A DNA stretch of 64,000 nucleotides from Ruegeria meonggei (GCF_900172215.1 NZ_FWFP01000007.1:62001-126000), one strand, 5' to 3'. Positions 26,872 to 36,386 are shown, numbered from the stretch's first letter. Numbers and translations are program-made. Notes: a model not told the origin generated them from the letters alone.

Positions 26872-27768
26872 TCAGCATGCGGCCTTCTTTGTCTGAGTTC
26901 GCAATTCGCCTAACGCAGGTAGAAACACCTCTGCTGCAAAGGCGCTAAACGAGCGTGGCGACGTGCCGGTGATTTTCTCGACATTGCCGGTTGTGAAGTT
27001 ACCCCAATCCGATGCGTAGGCTTGTCCGTAATCTCTGGCCAACGCGGCCGGCCAGTCGCCCCATCCCATGCCCTCGGTCTTAGAATAGATGTCTTCAGGC
27101 GATATCGGTTGATATGCGGTTGGTTTGCCACGCAAATCGCTCAAAACAATTGCCACATCAAAATAGCTGAGTGTTTCGGGCCCTGTCAGTTCAAACACTT
27201 CACCGTCCCATTGATCTGAAAGAGTACAATCCACAGCGCAAGCCGCGACGTCGCGGGTGTCAATCATCCCCATGCGACCTTTGCCCATTGCAAATGAAAA
27301 CTGCCCCTGTTGACTAATTTGATCTGCAGCCATGAAGAGGCTTTGCATGAACAGATTGGGTCGCAGTATGACATATCCAATGCCGCTTTTGATATTGTCC
27401 GTCTCGGTTTTTCCATGCGTTCGAGTGTTGTTAGTCGGCCCGTCCGGGTCGGCCTTGATCGCGGATATTCTGACAATCCTATTCACGTTCGCAGCGCGAG
27501 CCGCACAGATTGCATTTGAGGCCTGGATTTCTGCCGAGGCGTTGGCAGATGTAATCCGGATGACAGTTTCAACATCTGCCATTGCAGTGGCCAAAGCCGC
27601 CTCATCTTCAAAGGAATCAACCATGGGCGTTGCGCCCTGGGCTTCAACCTGTCCGACTTTGCGAGGGTCGTGCACCAATGCGCGGACTTCGGACACGCCA
27701 CGTTCGGCAAAAAGCCGATGAACTTCAGAGCCGATTGTGCCAGTGGCACCTGTTACAAGAAATGTCAT
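26872..27768 (-). CDS. NmrA-like NAD(P)-binding protein
   Basis: 298 residues from the ATG at 27768; a start six codons upstream is possible but less likely. A Rossmann fold opens with LVTGATGTIGSEVHRLF, followed by VNRIVRISAIKAD and YVILRPNLFMQSL, as in NmrA/QOR2-type atypical short-chain dehydrogenases that bind NAD(P)(H) as redox sensors or quinone reductases. It overlaps the stop of the broken VOC gene upstream (ATGA), showing the two were a coupled pair. A LysR regulator is divergent at 28223. Confidence 0.82.
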   Translation of the reverse strand: MTFLVTGATGTIGSEVHRLFAERGVSEVRALVHDPRKVGQVEAQGATPMVDSFEDEAALATAMADVETVIRITSANASAEIQASNAICAARAANVNRIVRISAIKADPDGPTNNTRTHGKTETDNIKSGIGYVILRPNLFMQSLFMAADQISQQGQFSFAMGKGRMGMIDTRDVAACAVDCTLSDQWDGEVFELTGPETLSYFDVAIVLSDLRGKPTAYQPISPEDIYSKTEGMGWGDWPAALARDYGQAYASDWGNFTTGNVEKITGTSPRSFSAFAAEVFLPALGELRTQTKKAAC

Positions 27769-28124
27769 CCGGCCACCTCGGCCCAAATGGCAAGTTCGTT
27801 TCCGTTAGGATCAACGAAGTGGAATCGTCTTCCCCCTGGAAAGCTGTAGATATCGCGGATGATCTTTGCTCCTGCTTCTTTGACCTCGGCAAGAGTTGTT
27901 TCCAGATCATCTGCGAATAGAACAATCAATGCGCCGGGAGCTTGCGCAGGATTTCCGTCTTCGCCATTGAAGCCACCTTCAAGACCCGCGCCACTAAAAC
28001 TAAGATAGTTTTGCCCCCATTCCTAAAATTCCCATCCAAAGACGGTTTCATAAAACCGCCTTATTTCAGCAGGCGCGATTAGCAGAAACTCGACGTAGTT
28101 GATCGTTTTGTTTATGTGGGGCAT
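27765..28124 (-). pseudogene. VOC (glyoxalase-like) gene with an in-frame amber stop
   Basis: Reading from the ATG at 28124 gives a complete 119-residue VOC fold: INYVEFLLIAPAEIRRFYET at the start, FSGAGLEGGF in the middle and GGRRFHFVDPNGNELAIW at the end, but codon 34 (28025-28023) is TAG, in the sequence GWEF-stop-EWGQNYLSF. Everything else is in frame and the stop overlaps the NmrA-like start. So it is either a recent point-mutation pseudogene, a read-through gene, or a sequence error. Confidence 0.75.
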
Positions 28125-28222
28125 CAGGCGATCCTCGTTAATGTGCAGGTCACACTAATGCTTCCATTTCTCGAAGAAATAGGAAAAATTGAAAACCAAA
28201 TCCCATATTTGGAAGTTATACT

Positions 28223-29107
28223 ATGCAGCTGGATGCCATCGCAGTATTCGCAGAAGTCGCCCGTATTAAAAGCTTTACCGAGGCTGGGCGCGCCCTAAAT
28301 GCTCCGCTGTCTACAGTCAGTCGCAAAGTGTCCGAGCTTGAAGCCAACCTGAACACGCGCCTGATTGATCGCAGCAAACGACAGATCAGGCTGACAGACG
28401 CCGGAGAAACTTATTATGACCTCTGTCGCAAAGGACTGGAGACGCTTGCCCATGCCAACAGGGTAATGAATGATCGTCATACTGACACAGCCGGAACCGT
28501 CACAATCACAATGCCGCCCAATCTGTGTGAGCCAGTATTTCTCAACGCGATCGAGACCTTCCAACTGCGTTACCCAAAGGCGCAGCTGCGAGTGCTGGTA
28601 TCTGAGCGCATGTTGGATCTTGTTGACGATAAAATCGATCTCTCATTTCGGGTGGCGGCACCAACCCAACCGGATTTGATCTCTCGAACAATCATGCGGC
28701 ATCGACATCGGCTGGTTGCGACACCAAGTTACGCGGCAGTATATGCCCTCCCGGTCAAGCCAAGTTGCTTGGCGGATCATAGGCGCATAGGGTTTGGGTT
28801 CGGTTCAAAACGGGAAGTCACGTGGTCTTTGTCAAAGGGCACGAAAACTGAGAACATCAGCTTCGTACCCGAACTTGCTATCAACGACTACGCGGCAATA
28901 AAGGCTGCCGTACTTGCAGGCCAAGGCATCGCTGAGTTGCCGGAACCGTTGTGCCAAGATATGCTTCAAGCGGGCAAACTGGTCGAGGTCATGCCAGACT
29001 GGCGGTTTCCTGAAATCAAGCTTTTTGCCGTCCATGCGGGTAACGCATCGTTGCCAAAGCTCGCTCGGCTCCTTCTCGATATCGTCGTTTCAGACATCAA
29101 AAGGTAG
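28223..29107 (+). CDS. LysR-family transcriptional regulator
   Basis: 294 residues. N-terminal winged helix (LDAIAVFAEVARIKSFTEAG, LSTVSRKVSELEANLNTRL) and a periplasmic-binding-like effector domain. It is divergent from the VOC/NmrA pair with a 98-base gap, the usual LysR arrangement, so it likely controls that pair. Confidence 0.88.
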   Translation: MQLDAIAVFAEVARIKSFTEAGRALNAPLSTVSRKVSELEANLNTRLIDRSKRQIRLTDAGETYYDLCRKGLETLAHANRVMNDRHTDTAGTVTITMPPNLCEPVFLNAIETFQLRYPKAQLRVLVSERMLDLVDDKIDLSFRVAAPTQPDLISRTIMRHRHRLVATPSYAAVYALPVKPSCLADHRRIGFGFGSKREVTWSLSKGTKTENISFVPELAINDYAAIKAAVLAGQGIAELPEPLCQDMLQAGKLVEVMPDWRFPEIKLFAVHAGNASLPKLARLLLDIVVSDIKR

Positions 29108-29109
29108 GC

Positions 29110-29491
29110 TCTGCCCACAGGCCTCAGTCCATTGATTTTTTCGGAAAGCGGACGTTCGCTGCAACCCCGCTTTTCAACACATCAGAACCCCCACCGGCCT
29201 TATGCAAATCCAGCGCTGTCCAAGTTGAACTGATCCGTGGATCAGACATTCCGATAGTTGATAAAAACCTCTCGTCACCATGATGCGGATGTCCGGGTTT
29301 GTGGGAACGGGTACGACGCGAAAGCACCCGAAGCATTCGTCACCAAAAACGAAATTGAGGTCACCGGGCGCCGGGAATTCCGCGGCACAAAAACCGTTTG
29401 CATCCGCGACCCTGACCGCAACGTGCTGGAGCTTATCGGCCCCGGTCCATCCGTTGCGCAACTGATCGCCGAACACGTCCACTCAGAATAG
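29110..29491 (+). pseudogene. Decayed VOC/glyoxalase gene
   Basis: Two frames together resemble one VOC protein. The first part (SIDFFGKRTFAATPLFN up to about 29278) is in one frame; after a frameshift, the rest (FRGTKTVCIRDPDRNVLELIGPGPS) is in another and ends at 29491. The second piece has the typical C-terminal VOC strand DPDxNxxEL. No clean start. Likely a degraded gene. Confidence 0.55.
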
Positions 29492-29687
29492 ACGGCCGCG
29501 GGGTTGATTTGGAAATAACGAGGGTTTTCTCTCAGGCCAGTATAGAACGTGCCCGTATGTCCTCTTGATCGGGTCGAACTGGCACACATGATCCGCAAAA
29601 ACCAACACATGCCCAAACTCTATCCGTTTCGTCAATTCGCGGAATTGGCCGTTTAAGACGCTGGACCGGAGAGATCACTTCGACCAG

Positions 29688-30584
29688 TTAGTACTTCGCA
29701 ACAGATCCGAAGTGGTTTGCCAGATGATCAATCAAAGCTCGAACCCGGGCAGTCAGATGACGATTGGGCGGGTAGAGTGCATAGAGGCCAAAGTTCTCTG
29801 TCTCGTATTCATGAAAGAGTTGTTCAAGTGTTCTGTCCTCGAGGTTCTGCGCCACCACGTAATGCGGGCAGCGCGCAATTCCGAGGCCTGCAATCGCCAT
29901 GTTGGCAATTGCTGCCGGTGCGTTGGCATGGAAGGCGCCGGCGACTTTGACCACAAAGTCCCGTTTTCCAGTCCGGAACCTCCATGCAGTTGCGTTAACC
30001 GGGTTTTCGTCGACAAGGCAGTTGTGGGTGGCAAGCGCCATCGGATCACCCGGCCTCCCCCGCGCGGTCAAATAATCTGGTGACGCACAGACAATAAGCG
30101 GCATATCCGCAAGTTTTTTCGCGATGAGCGTCGAATCCCTTAGCACTCCCACTCTGACGGCGAGATCGAACCCTTCTTCAACTAAAGCCACTCTGGAATC
30201 CGAAAGTTTGAGTTCGATATCAACGCTCGGATGTGCCAGCATGAACGGAGCCAGGGCTTGTGTCAGGTTGGTGCTGCCGAACCCGGTTGGTGCGGTGATC
30301 CGGATCGGACCCGCCAGCGCGGATTGTCTTTCCTGCACCAGCTCGTCCAGCTCGTCGACTTGTTCGACAATAGGTCGGCACCGTTCAAGATAAGCCACCC
30401 CAACATCCGTCAGAGAGACACTTCTCGTTGTTCGGTTGAACAGCTGGGTTGAAAGTCTGCTTTCCAACTGCGCTACGTATTTACTGACCAACTTGGTCGA
30501 GAGACCAAGACGTTTCCCTGCCGCTGTGAACGAACCTTCTTGGGCGACGGCCATAAAGGCTCTCATCGTATCAATTGTGTCCAT
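29688..30584 (-). CDS. LysR-family transcriptional regulator
   Basis: 298 residues from the ATG at 30584, which has an AAGGAG site; in-frame codons upstream (to 30761) would overlap the divergent promoter and do not fit the family. HTH at the N-terminus (MRAFMAVAQEGSFTAAG, LSTKLVSKYVAQLESRL), then an effector domain of the CrgA/PA0477 type. It faces the glutathione S-transferase gene across 170 bases and probably regulates it. Confidence 0.88.
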   Translation of the reverse strand: MDTIDTMRAFMAVAQEGSFTAAGKRLGLSTKLVSKYVAQLESRLSTQLFNRTTRSVSLTDVGVAYLERCRPIVEQVDELDELVQERQSALAGPIRITAPTGFGSTNLTQALAPFMLAHPSVDIELKLSDSRVALVEEGFDLAVRVGVLRDSTLIAKKLADMPLIVCASPDYLTARGRPGDPMALATHNCLVDENPVNATAWRFRTGKRDFVVKVAGAFHANAPAAIANMAIAGLGIARCPHYVVAQNLEDRTLEQLFHEYETENFGLYALYPPNRHLTARVRALIDHLANHFGSVAKY

Positions 30585-30754
30585 TGCCCTGCTCCTTCGT
30601 CTCATTGACGCTTGGTTCATTATACCCATTTTGTTCACAGCCATTGAATAAATTAGGTCATTATAAATGAAACGGTCCTTTGGCATGTTTGTTCCAGTGA
30701 GCAGATGTACCGCAACAGTGCTCACCCAGGAAAACCCTCCGAAAGGAAAAAACC

Positions 30755-31375
30755 ATGCCAAGCGCTATCCGTATTCACCGCCATCCACTTTCCGGTCACT
30801 CTCACCGGGTCGAGCTTTTCGCCAAATTTGGCGGCATCAATCACGAACTGGTTGATGTCGATCTGCTATCCGGCGAACACAAGAAAGAACCATTCTTGTC
30901 CCTGAACCCGGCCGGACAAGTGCCGGTCATCGAAGACGGCGACACCGCCATCTCCGACTCCAATGCCATTCTGGTCTACCTCGCCCGCAAATATGCCCCC
31001 GACTGGTTGCCCACCGACCCCGTCCTCGAGGCCGAGGTGCAGAAGTTCCTGTCGCTGGCCGCCGGGGATATTGCCCACGGTGCAGCAACTGCAAGGCTGG
31101 TCACTGTCTTTGGCGCTCAATTGGACGCAGAGCGTCCCAAGGCAGTGGCCAAATCCGCATTTGATCGTCTCGAAACGCATCTGGACGGGCGTGACTGGCT
31201 GGTTGGCACCACTCCGACAGTCGCGGATGTCGCGATATACAGCTACACGGCACATGCGCCCGAGGGGAACGTTTCGCTTGACGATTACCCCAATATCCGG
31301 GGGCTGTTGTCGCGTGTCGAGGCTTTGCCGGGTTTCGTGCCCATGCAAAGCACCAAAGTAGGTCTGGCTGCCTAG
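30755..31375 (+). CDS. Glutathione S-transferase
   Basis: 206 residues. The thioredoxin-like N-terminal domain has HPLSGHSHRVELFAKF, the cis-Pro motif GQVPVIEDGD and ISDSNAILVYL (the glutathione-binding SNAI); the all-alpha C-terminal domain carries LVGTTPTVADVAIY. Cytoplasmic conjugation or thiol-dependent detoxification. AGGAAAAAACC precedes the ATG. A hairpin follows at 31385. Confidence 0.88.
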   Translation: MPSAIRIHRHPLSGHSHRVELFAKFGGINHELVDVDLLSGEHKKEPFLSLNPAGQVPVIEDGDTAISDSNAILVYLARKYAPDWLPTDPVLEAEVQKFLSLAAGDIAHGAATARLVTVFGAQLDAERPKAVAKSAFDRLETHLDGRDWLVGTTPTVADVAIYSYTAHAPEGNVSLDDYPNIRGLLSRVEALPGFVPMQSTKVGLAA

Positions 31376-31384
31376 AGAACCAAA

Positions 31385-31408
31385 GCGCCCGGGCTGAAGA
31401 CCGGGCGC
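31385..31408 (+). terminator. Hairpin terminator after the GST gene
   Basis: GCGCCCGG and CCGGGCGC form a perfect 8-bp stem with an 8-base loop just after the GST stop. The tail (acatttatctt) is only moderately T-rich. Confidence 0.6.
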
Positions 31409-31462
31409 ACATTTATCTTCCCTTGTTTTCCACAATGACATCACGACCCCAGGAGAAATCCC

Positions 31463-33118
31463 ATGTCCGACATTGACCCGCGTGTCTTCAGTGCCTCCCC
31501 GTTTCACAACGGCGAACATTTGGCTCAAGCGCGGCTGGGTGTCCGAGATATCGAAGACTGGGCACGGCAAGTTATTCGCGACCACCTGCCCGAACAACAC
31601 CGCAACTTTCACACCGCTCTTCCGTTCCTGGTAGTCGCTGCCCGGGATGAACAGAACAAGCCCTGGGTCACGCTGTTGGAAGGACCAGATGGATTTATCA
31701 CTGCGCCGGACAACAAAACGCTGTCCATCGACGGGTTGCCCACCCGCGGAGATGCGTTGCACGGTGCCATTCTGCCCGGAAGCGATGTTGGTATTCTCGG
31801 CATCGAACTGGCGACCCGTAGACGAAACCGCGTCAACGGGCGTGCCGCTGAAGTTACCTCTGCAGGTTTCGATTTTTGTGTCGACCAGAGTTTCGGCAAT
31901 TGTCCGCAATACATTCGAGAAAGAAAGTGGCACCGGCTGGATAACTTTGTTCCAGGCCAGTCAATCAGAGGCCAACGCCTCACGAACGAGCAGAAACAAT
32001 GGGTTTCGTCTGCCGACACATTTTTCATTGCAAGCGGCTATCGCGGAGAAGGTGAAAGCCCGACTTATGGGATGGATGCCTCTCATCGCGGCGGCGACCG
32101 CGGCTTCGTCCAAGTTCTGGATGACGGGAGGCTGAGGTTCCCCGACTACGCTGGCAACAACCATTTCAACACAATTGGCAATATTCTCCTTGATCCGAAG
32201 GCCGGCTTTCTCTTTGTCAATTTCACCAGCGGCAGCTTTCTTCAATTAACCGGCAGGGCATCCATCGACTGGGGCAGCAAAGAACTATCGAAATTTCCCG
32301 GTGCGCGCCGGCTGTTGACGTTAGAGATCGACGAGATTGTCGAGACCCGCTCTGCGGTCAGCCTCAGATGGAGTTCAGATGCGGGTTCGGTTCGGTCGCT
32401 CCGGCTTGTCGAAAAGACGCCAGAAAGCGCCGATGTCACCTCTTTCATCTTTGAAGCGCGGGATGGAGGGATCTTGGCAGGATTTGAACCCGGCCAGCAT
32501 CTTCCGATCGAACTTGAAATTCCGGGGATCAACGAGCCAGTCAGTCGGACATACTCGCTGTCCAACGGCCCCGATCAATATCGCTATCGTATCTCCGTAA
32601 AACGTGAGCGGAAAGGCGTCGCTTCGCAGTTCCTTCATGATCACCTCGAAATTGGTGCAATCATAAACAGCCGTCGGCCATCCGGAGATTTCGTGATGAC
32701 TTGCAATAAGTGCCCATTGGTGCTGGTCAGCGCCGGCGTCGGTGTCACGCCGATGATGAGTATACTGCACGCGGTTGCGAAGGAACGTAGTGACCGCCCG
32801 GTCTGGTTTGTTCACGGAGCGAGAGACGGCGAACACCATCCTCTGGCTGAGGAAGTTCGCGATCTGGCGTCCACGCGATCGGGTTCCACCGTGCATGTCG
32901 CCTATAGCCAACCCGCACCCGGCGACCGAATTGGAACCGATTATGACAGTCATGGGCGCATCGATGGGGCATTACTGGCGCGGCTGATCAACAATGTCGA
33001 TGCCCATTACTTCATCTGTGGGCCTGTGAAATTCATGGGTGAGTTGCAGACCAACCTGGAAAGCCGTGGCGTATCCCCAGAGCACATTCATACCGAAAGC
33101 TTTGGTCCTGCCGGGTGA
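31463..33118 (+). CDS. PNPOx-like / ferredoxin-reductase-like fusion oxidoreductase
   Basis: 551 residues. The N-terminal half (about 1-290) is a split-barrel pyridoxamine-phosphate-oxidase-like flavin domain (VTLLEGPDGFITAPDN, TRRRNRVNGRA, SFGNCPQYI). The C-terminal part is a ferredoxin-NADP reductase module with the FAD motif SRTYSLSNGP and the NAD motif VLVSAGVGVTPMMSILHAV, ending IHTESFGPAG. Many relatives carry a further C-terminal [2Fe-2S] domain; here the stop comes right where it would begin and no ferredoxin is encoded downstream. Follows the GST gene and is followed by an SDR gene in the same direction. Confidence 0.82.
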   Translation: MSDIDPRVFSASPFHNGEHLAQARLGVRDIEDWARQVIRDHLPEQHRNFHTALPFLVVAARDEQNKPWVTLLEGPDGFITAPDNKTLSIDGLPTRGDALHGAILPGSDVGILGIELATRRRNRVNGRAAEVTSAGFDFCVDQSFGNCPQYIRERKWHRLDNFVPGQSIRGQRLTNEQKQWVSSADTFFIASGYRGEGESPTYGMDASHRGGDRGFVQVLDDGRLRFPDYAGNNHFNTIGNILLDPKAGFLFVNFTSGSFLQLTGRASIDWGSKELSKFPGARRLLTLEIDEIVETRSAVSLRWSSDAGSVRSLRLVEKTPESADVTSFIFEARDGGILAGFEPGQHLPIELEIPGINEPVSRTYSLSNGPDQYRYRISVKRERKGVASQFLHDHLEIGAIINSRRPSGDFVMTCNKCPLVLVSAGVGVTPMMSILHAVAKERSDRPVWFVHGARDGEHHPLAEEVRDLASTRSGSTVHVAYSQPAPGDRIGTDYDSHGRIDGALLARLINNVDAHYFICGPVKFMGELQTNLESRGVSPEHIHTESFGPAG

Positions 33119-33236
33119 TCTGGTGTGACGATGGCGAAGGCTCTCGCTTCAGGAGTTTCCAACCATCGCGGGGACATCAGGTCCTCGATCGATCCGCACG
33201 GCCGTCAAACCAACGCTTGGAAGAAGGAGAATTCCC

Positions 33237-33941
33237 ATGGACCACAAAGTTTGTTTGATCACAGGCGTCGGTGACGGAACCGGCGCTTCTGTCGCCCGCC
33301 GGTTTGCGCGGGACGGGTATCGCGTCGCCATGTTGGCGCGCAACCCTGAGCGTTTGGCGGACCTTGAAAACGAGCTTCCGGGCTCGAAGGCTTTTGCGTT
33401 CGATTTGGAGGATCTTGACCAACTTGTCAGTGTTTGCCGTCAGGTGAAGGAAAAGATGGGGGTGCCTGAGGTGATTGTGCATAACGCTGTTCGCGCCACC
33501 TTCAAACCCTTTACAGAGGCAGATCCTGAAGAATTGGAGCGTAACTTCCGCGTCAACACCACGAGCCTGTTATACATGGCACGCGAACTGACCCCGGCAA
33601 TGGTCGAGCGCGGCAGTGGTGCCATCATCATCACCGGTAACACGGCAGCCCTTCGCGGTGTCCCGAATTACGCACTCTTCGCGCCGACAAAAGCGGCGCA
33701 GCGGATCTTTGCACAGTCACTGGCCCGCGAATTGGGACCAAAGGGCATCCATGTGGCTTATGTCGTGATTGATGCCGCGATCGACACGCCATGGACCCGC
33801 GTGCCCTTCAATCCGGATATGCCGGAAGAGTTTTTCAGCAAGCCCGACGCCATCGCTGTTGAGGTGTTCCATATCGCCCATCAAGATCGGTCCACCTGGT
33901 CGTTTGACGTAGAACTGCGCCCATATGGAGAAAAATGGTGA
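33237..33941 (+). CDS. Short-chain dehydrogenase/reductase family protein lacking the catalytic Tyr
   Basis: 234 residues with an NAD(P)-binding glycine motif TGVGDGTGASVARRF and the structural HNAV that replaces NNAG. In the active-site segment YALFAPTKAAQRIF the YxxxK motif reads FxxxK, so the usual catalytic Tyr is a Phe while the Lys remains. It resembles a subgroup of short SDR proteins with the ending GIHVAYVVIDAAIDTP. Either a different proton donor is used or it is non-catalytic. An AGAAGGAG site precedes the ATG. Confidence 0.8.
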   Translation: MDHKVCLITGVGDGTGASVARRFARDGYRVAMLARNPERLADLENELPGSKAFAFDLEDLDQLVSVCRQVKEKMGVPEVIVHNAVRATFKPFTEADPEELERNFRVNTTSLLYMARELTPAMVERGSGAIIITGNTAALRGVPNYALFAPTKAAQRIFAQSLARELGPKGIHVAYVVIDAAIDTPWTRVPFNPDMPEEFFSKPDAIAVEVFHIAHQDRSTWSFDVELRPYGEKW

Positions 33942-33995
33942 ACCAAAGGTAAGCTGTCGTGTAACCAATGAAACTCAAGCTGAAAAGCCGGCAAT

Positions 33996-34016
33996 CCGCA
34001 AAAATTGTGCGGTTTT
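33996..34016 (+). terminator. Terminator after the SDR gene
   Basis: CCGCA-aaaattg-TGCGG followed by TTTTCT, 55 bases after the SDR stop; orientation fits the + strand. Confidence 0.6.
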
Positions 34017-34078
34017 CTGCGTAAGCGATTGCCGCAGTAACGGCAGCAAAAGGCCCAAAACAGACAATCGGATAAATC

Positions 34079-34110
34079 AAAAAAACGCCCCCGAACAGGT
34101 CGGAGGCGTT
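34079..34110 (-). terminator. Terminator of the rpmC-rpmD ribosomal block
   Basis: AACGCC...GGCGTT with an inner CCG/CGG pair, flanked on the minus-strand side by a run of six or more U. The + strand side also has a T-rich tail (ttttcttttttc), so it may work both ways. It closes the ribosomal transcript right after rpmD, where rplO would follow in most bacteria. Confidence 0.8.
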
Positions 34111-34133
34111 TTCTTTTTTCTTCGCAAAAGCGC

Positions 34134-34322
34134 TTAACCGCGCTCTTCGATGATCTCTACCAGATGCGGGATCTTCTTGACCATGCCGCGGACCGAAGGA
34201 GTATCCTCCAGCTCGCGGGTTTTGTGCATCTTGTTCAGGCCCAGACCGATCAGGGTTGCGCGCTGTTCGGCGGGGCGACGGATCGGGGAACCGATCTGCT
34301 TGACGACGATGGTTTTTGCCAT
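34134..34322 (-). CDS. rpmD: Ribosomal protein L30
   Basis: 62 residues, full length for the short bacterial L30, with [12 protein letters not shown] and [20 protein letters not shown]. Last gene of the block; the next gene in the standard order, rplO, is absent and a terminator follows. Confidence 0.95.
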   Translation of the reverse strand: MAKTIVVKQIGSPIRRPAEQRATLIGLGLNKMHKTRELEDTPSVRGMVKKIPHLVEIIEERG

Positions 34323-34334
34323 GACTCGCTCTCC

Positions 34335-34904
34335 TTATGCTTCTGCTTCAGCAGCAGCTGGTGCTTCGTCGCGCTTGGGCAGGATGTCAGCAACCTTTTT
34401 GCCACGACGCTGTGCGACCGAACGCGGGCTCTGCTCTTTGGTCAGGCCGTTGATGGTTGCGCGGATCATGTTGTACGGGTTCTGCGAGCCCAGCGACTTG
34501 GACACAACGTCCTTGACACCCAGCATTTCGAACACGGCACGCATCGGACCACCGGCGATGATACCGGTACCTTCTGGTGCTGTGCGCATAACCACTTTAC
34601 CGGCGCCGTGACGGCCTTCGATGTCGTGGTGCAGGGTCCGACCTTCGCGCAGCTGCACGCGGATCATCTGACGCTTGGCTTGTTCGGTCGCCTTGCGGAT
34701 GGCCTCGGGTACTTCTTTCGCTTTACCCTTACCAAAGCCGACGCGGCCTTTCTGATCGCCAACAACCACCAGAGCGGCGAAGCCAAAGCGCTTACCACCT
34801 TTTACGGTTTTCGACACGCGGTTGATCGCAACCAGGCGATCTGCAAATTCCGGTGCTTCGTCACGGTCGCGACGGTTGCCACGACGGTTATCACGTTCTG
34901 CCAT
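34335..34904 (-). CDS. rpsE: Ribosomal protein S5
   Basis: 189 residues. The KH-like dsRBD part has [19 protein letters not shown], with GNGKGKAKE-like [14 protein letters not shown]; the C-terminal half has [19 protein letters not shown] short Ala/Glu-rich tail is usual in alphaproteobacteria. A 172-base gap, including a palindromic repeat, separates it from rplR upstream. Confidence 0.97.
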   Translation of the reverse strand: MAERDNRRGNRRDRDEAPEFADRLVAINRVSKTVKGGKRFGFAALVVVGDQKGRVGFGKGKAKEVPEAIRKATEQAKRQMIRVQLREGRTLHHDIEGRHGAGKVVMRTAPEGTGIIAGGPMRAVFEMLGVKDVVSKSLGSQNPYNMIRATINGLTKEQSPRSVAQRRGKKVADILPKRDEAPAAAEAEA

Positions 34905-35027
34905 TTTGGCATCCCTTTATCTGTGGCGCGATTGGCGCCGTTTGTTCAATCCAAGTGAGCCCCGACTGCTGCCGAGGCCCCCGGATCATCGGGGCGGATC
35001 GAAACCCGCCCTCAATCTTTGTAATCA

Positions 35028-35069
35028 CGCATCTTGGCCCGAAAACCGGTTTCCACTTTTCGGGATGCG
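35028..35069. repeat. Palindromic intergenic repeat inside the ribosomal operon
   Basis: Nested dyad: outer arms CGCATC / GATGCG and inner arms CCCGAAAA / TTTTCGGG around an ACCGGT-containing centre. The type (GCGCATCCCGAAAAGT... with AACCGGTTTTCGG) is one I recognise as a common interspersed palindrome in alphaproteobacterial genomes. It lies between rplR and rpsE and would fold into a stable RNA hairpin in the transcript. Confidence 0.65.
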
Positions 35070-35076
35070 CTGGGTC

Positions 35077-35436
35077 TTAGATCTTCAGACCACCTTCACG
35101 GGCAGCGTCGGCGACAGCCTTCACTTTGCCGTGGAACAGGAAGCCGCCACGATCGAAATAGGCCTCTTCGACGCCTGCCTTCTTGGCACGCTCGGCGATA
35201 GCCGCGCCCACTTTCGTGGCCGCTTCGACGTTGTTCTTGCCAACGATACCCAGATCTTTTTCCAGGCTCGAGGCCGAGGCCAGGGTCACGCCGCGCACGT
35301 CGTCGATCAACTGAACAGAGATGTTCTTGTTCGAACGGTGTACCGACAGGCGCACGCGCCCCGCGTTTACCTTGCGAAGTTTGTTCCGAACGCGCAGGCG
35401 GCGCTTCAGAAACAGGGTTCTTTTGCTGTTTGCCAT
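35077..35436 (-). CDS. rplR: Ribosomal protein L18
   Basis: 119 residues, with [18 protein letters not shown] and a typical end [20 protein letters not shown]. Binds 5S rRNA with L5. Starts 11 bases after rplF. Confidence 0.97.
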   Translation of the reverse strand: MANSKRTLFLKRRLRVRNKLRKVNAGRVRLSVHRSNKNISVQLIDDVRGVTLASASSLEKDLGIVGKNNVEAATKVGAAIAERAKKAGVEEAYFDRGGFLFHGKVKAVADAAREGGLKI

Positions 35437-35447
35437 TGTTTGCGTCC

Positions 35448-35981
35448 TTACTTCTTCTTGCCTTCTTTGCGGAAGATGAACTCGCCCTTGTAGCGGATGC
35501 CTTTGCCCTTGTAGGGCTCGGGACGGCGCCAGTCGCGGATTTTCGCCGCCACTTCGCCCACCTGCTGCTGGTCGTTACCTTCCACAATGATCACGGTCTG
35601 CTTCGGTGCGGTGATGGTGACACCTTCCGGAGCAACGAAATCAACGTCGTGGCTGTAGCCCAGGTTCAGCTTCAGGGTGTTGCCCTGCATCTGAGCCCGG
35701 TAACCAACACCCTGGATCTCCAGCTCCTTTTTGAAGCCGTTGGTCACGCCTTCAACCAAGTTTGCGACCATAGTGCGGCTCATGCCCCACTGCTGGCGCG
35801 CGCGCTTGGACATGCCGCGAGGGTTGATCTGAACCACGTTGTCTTCAACCGACAAAGTTACATCGTCAGTTGCGGTGAAGCTGCGGGCGCCTTTCGGGCC
35901 TTTGACTTCGATGGTCTGGCCGGAAACCGAGGCAGTTACGCCACTAGGCAGTTCGACCGGACGTTTACCAATACGAGACAT
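35448..35981 (-). CDS. rplF: Ribosomal protein L6
   Basis: 177 residues with two alpha-beta repeats; [15 protein letters not shown] at the start and the family C-terminal motif [20 protein letters not shown] before a basic tail. Confidence 0.97.
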   Translation of the reverse strand: MSRIGKRPVELPSGVTASVSGQTIEVKGPKGARSFTATDDVTLSVEDNVVQINPRGMSKRARQQWGMSRTMVANLVEGVTNGFKKELEIQGVGYRAQMQGNTLKLNLGYSHDVDFVAPEGVTITAPKQTVIIVEGNDQQQVGEVAAKIRDWRRPEPYKGKGIRYKGEFIFRKEGKKK

Positions 35982-35993
35982 TGACAGACCTCC

Positions 35994-36386
35994 TTAGAAG
36001 ACGGTGCAGAGCACTTCGCCGCCAACATTGTTGGAGCGTGCGTTCTGGTCCGACATCACACCTTTCGGAGTGCTGACAATCGACACACCCAGACCCTGAC
36101 GGACCTGCGGGATGTCATTGACGCCCATGTAAACGCGACGACCGGGTTTGGAAACCCGCTTGATCTCGCGAATAACAGGAGTGCCTTCGTAGTACTTTAG
36201 GCTGATTTCGATGGCCGGATGACCGTTTTCACCAGTCATGCTTTCGTAGCCACGGATGTAACCTTCGTCCGCCAGCACGTCCAGAACCCAACCACGCAGC
36301 TTGGAAGCCGGGGTGGAAACGGTGGACTTGCCACGCATTTGCGCGTTGCGGATACGGGTGAGCATATCGCCGATAGGATCGTTCAT
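35994..36386 (-). CDS. rpsH: Ribosomal protein S8
   Basis: 130 residues: [18 protein letters not shown] at the start, and [20 protein letters not shown] near the C-terminus. In E. coli S8 represses its own operon by binding the mRNA around the rplN-rplX-rplE region; whether this holds here is not visible. Confidence 0.97.
   Translation of the reverse strand: MNDPIGDMLTRIRNAQMRGKSTVSTPASKLRGWVLDVLADEGYIRGYESMTGENGHPAIEISLKYYEGTPVIREIKRVSKPGRRVYMGVNDIPQVRQGLGVSIVSTPKGVMSDQNARSNNVGGEVLCTVF

Noticed and set aside
30866..31933. 355-residue minus-strand frame over the GST and the fusion oxidoreductase
   Set aside because: Spans two good + strand genes and their terminator; shadow frame.
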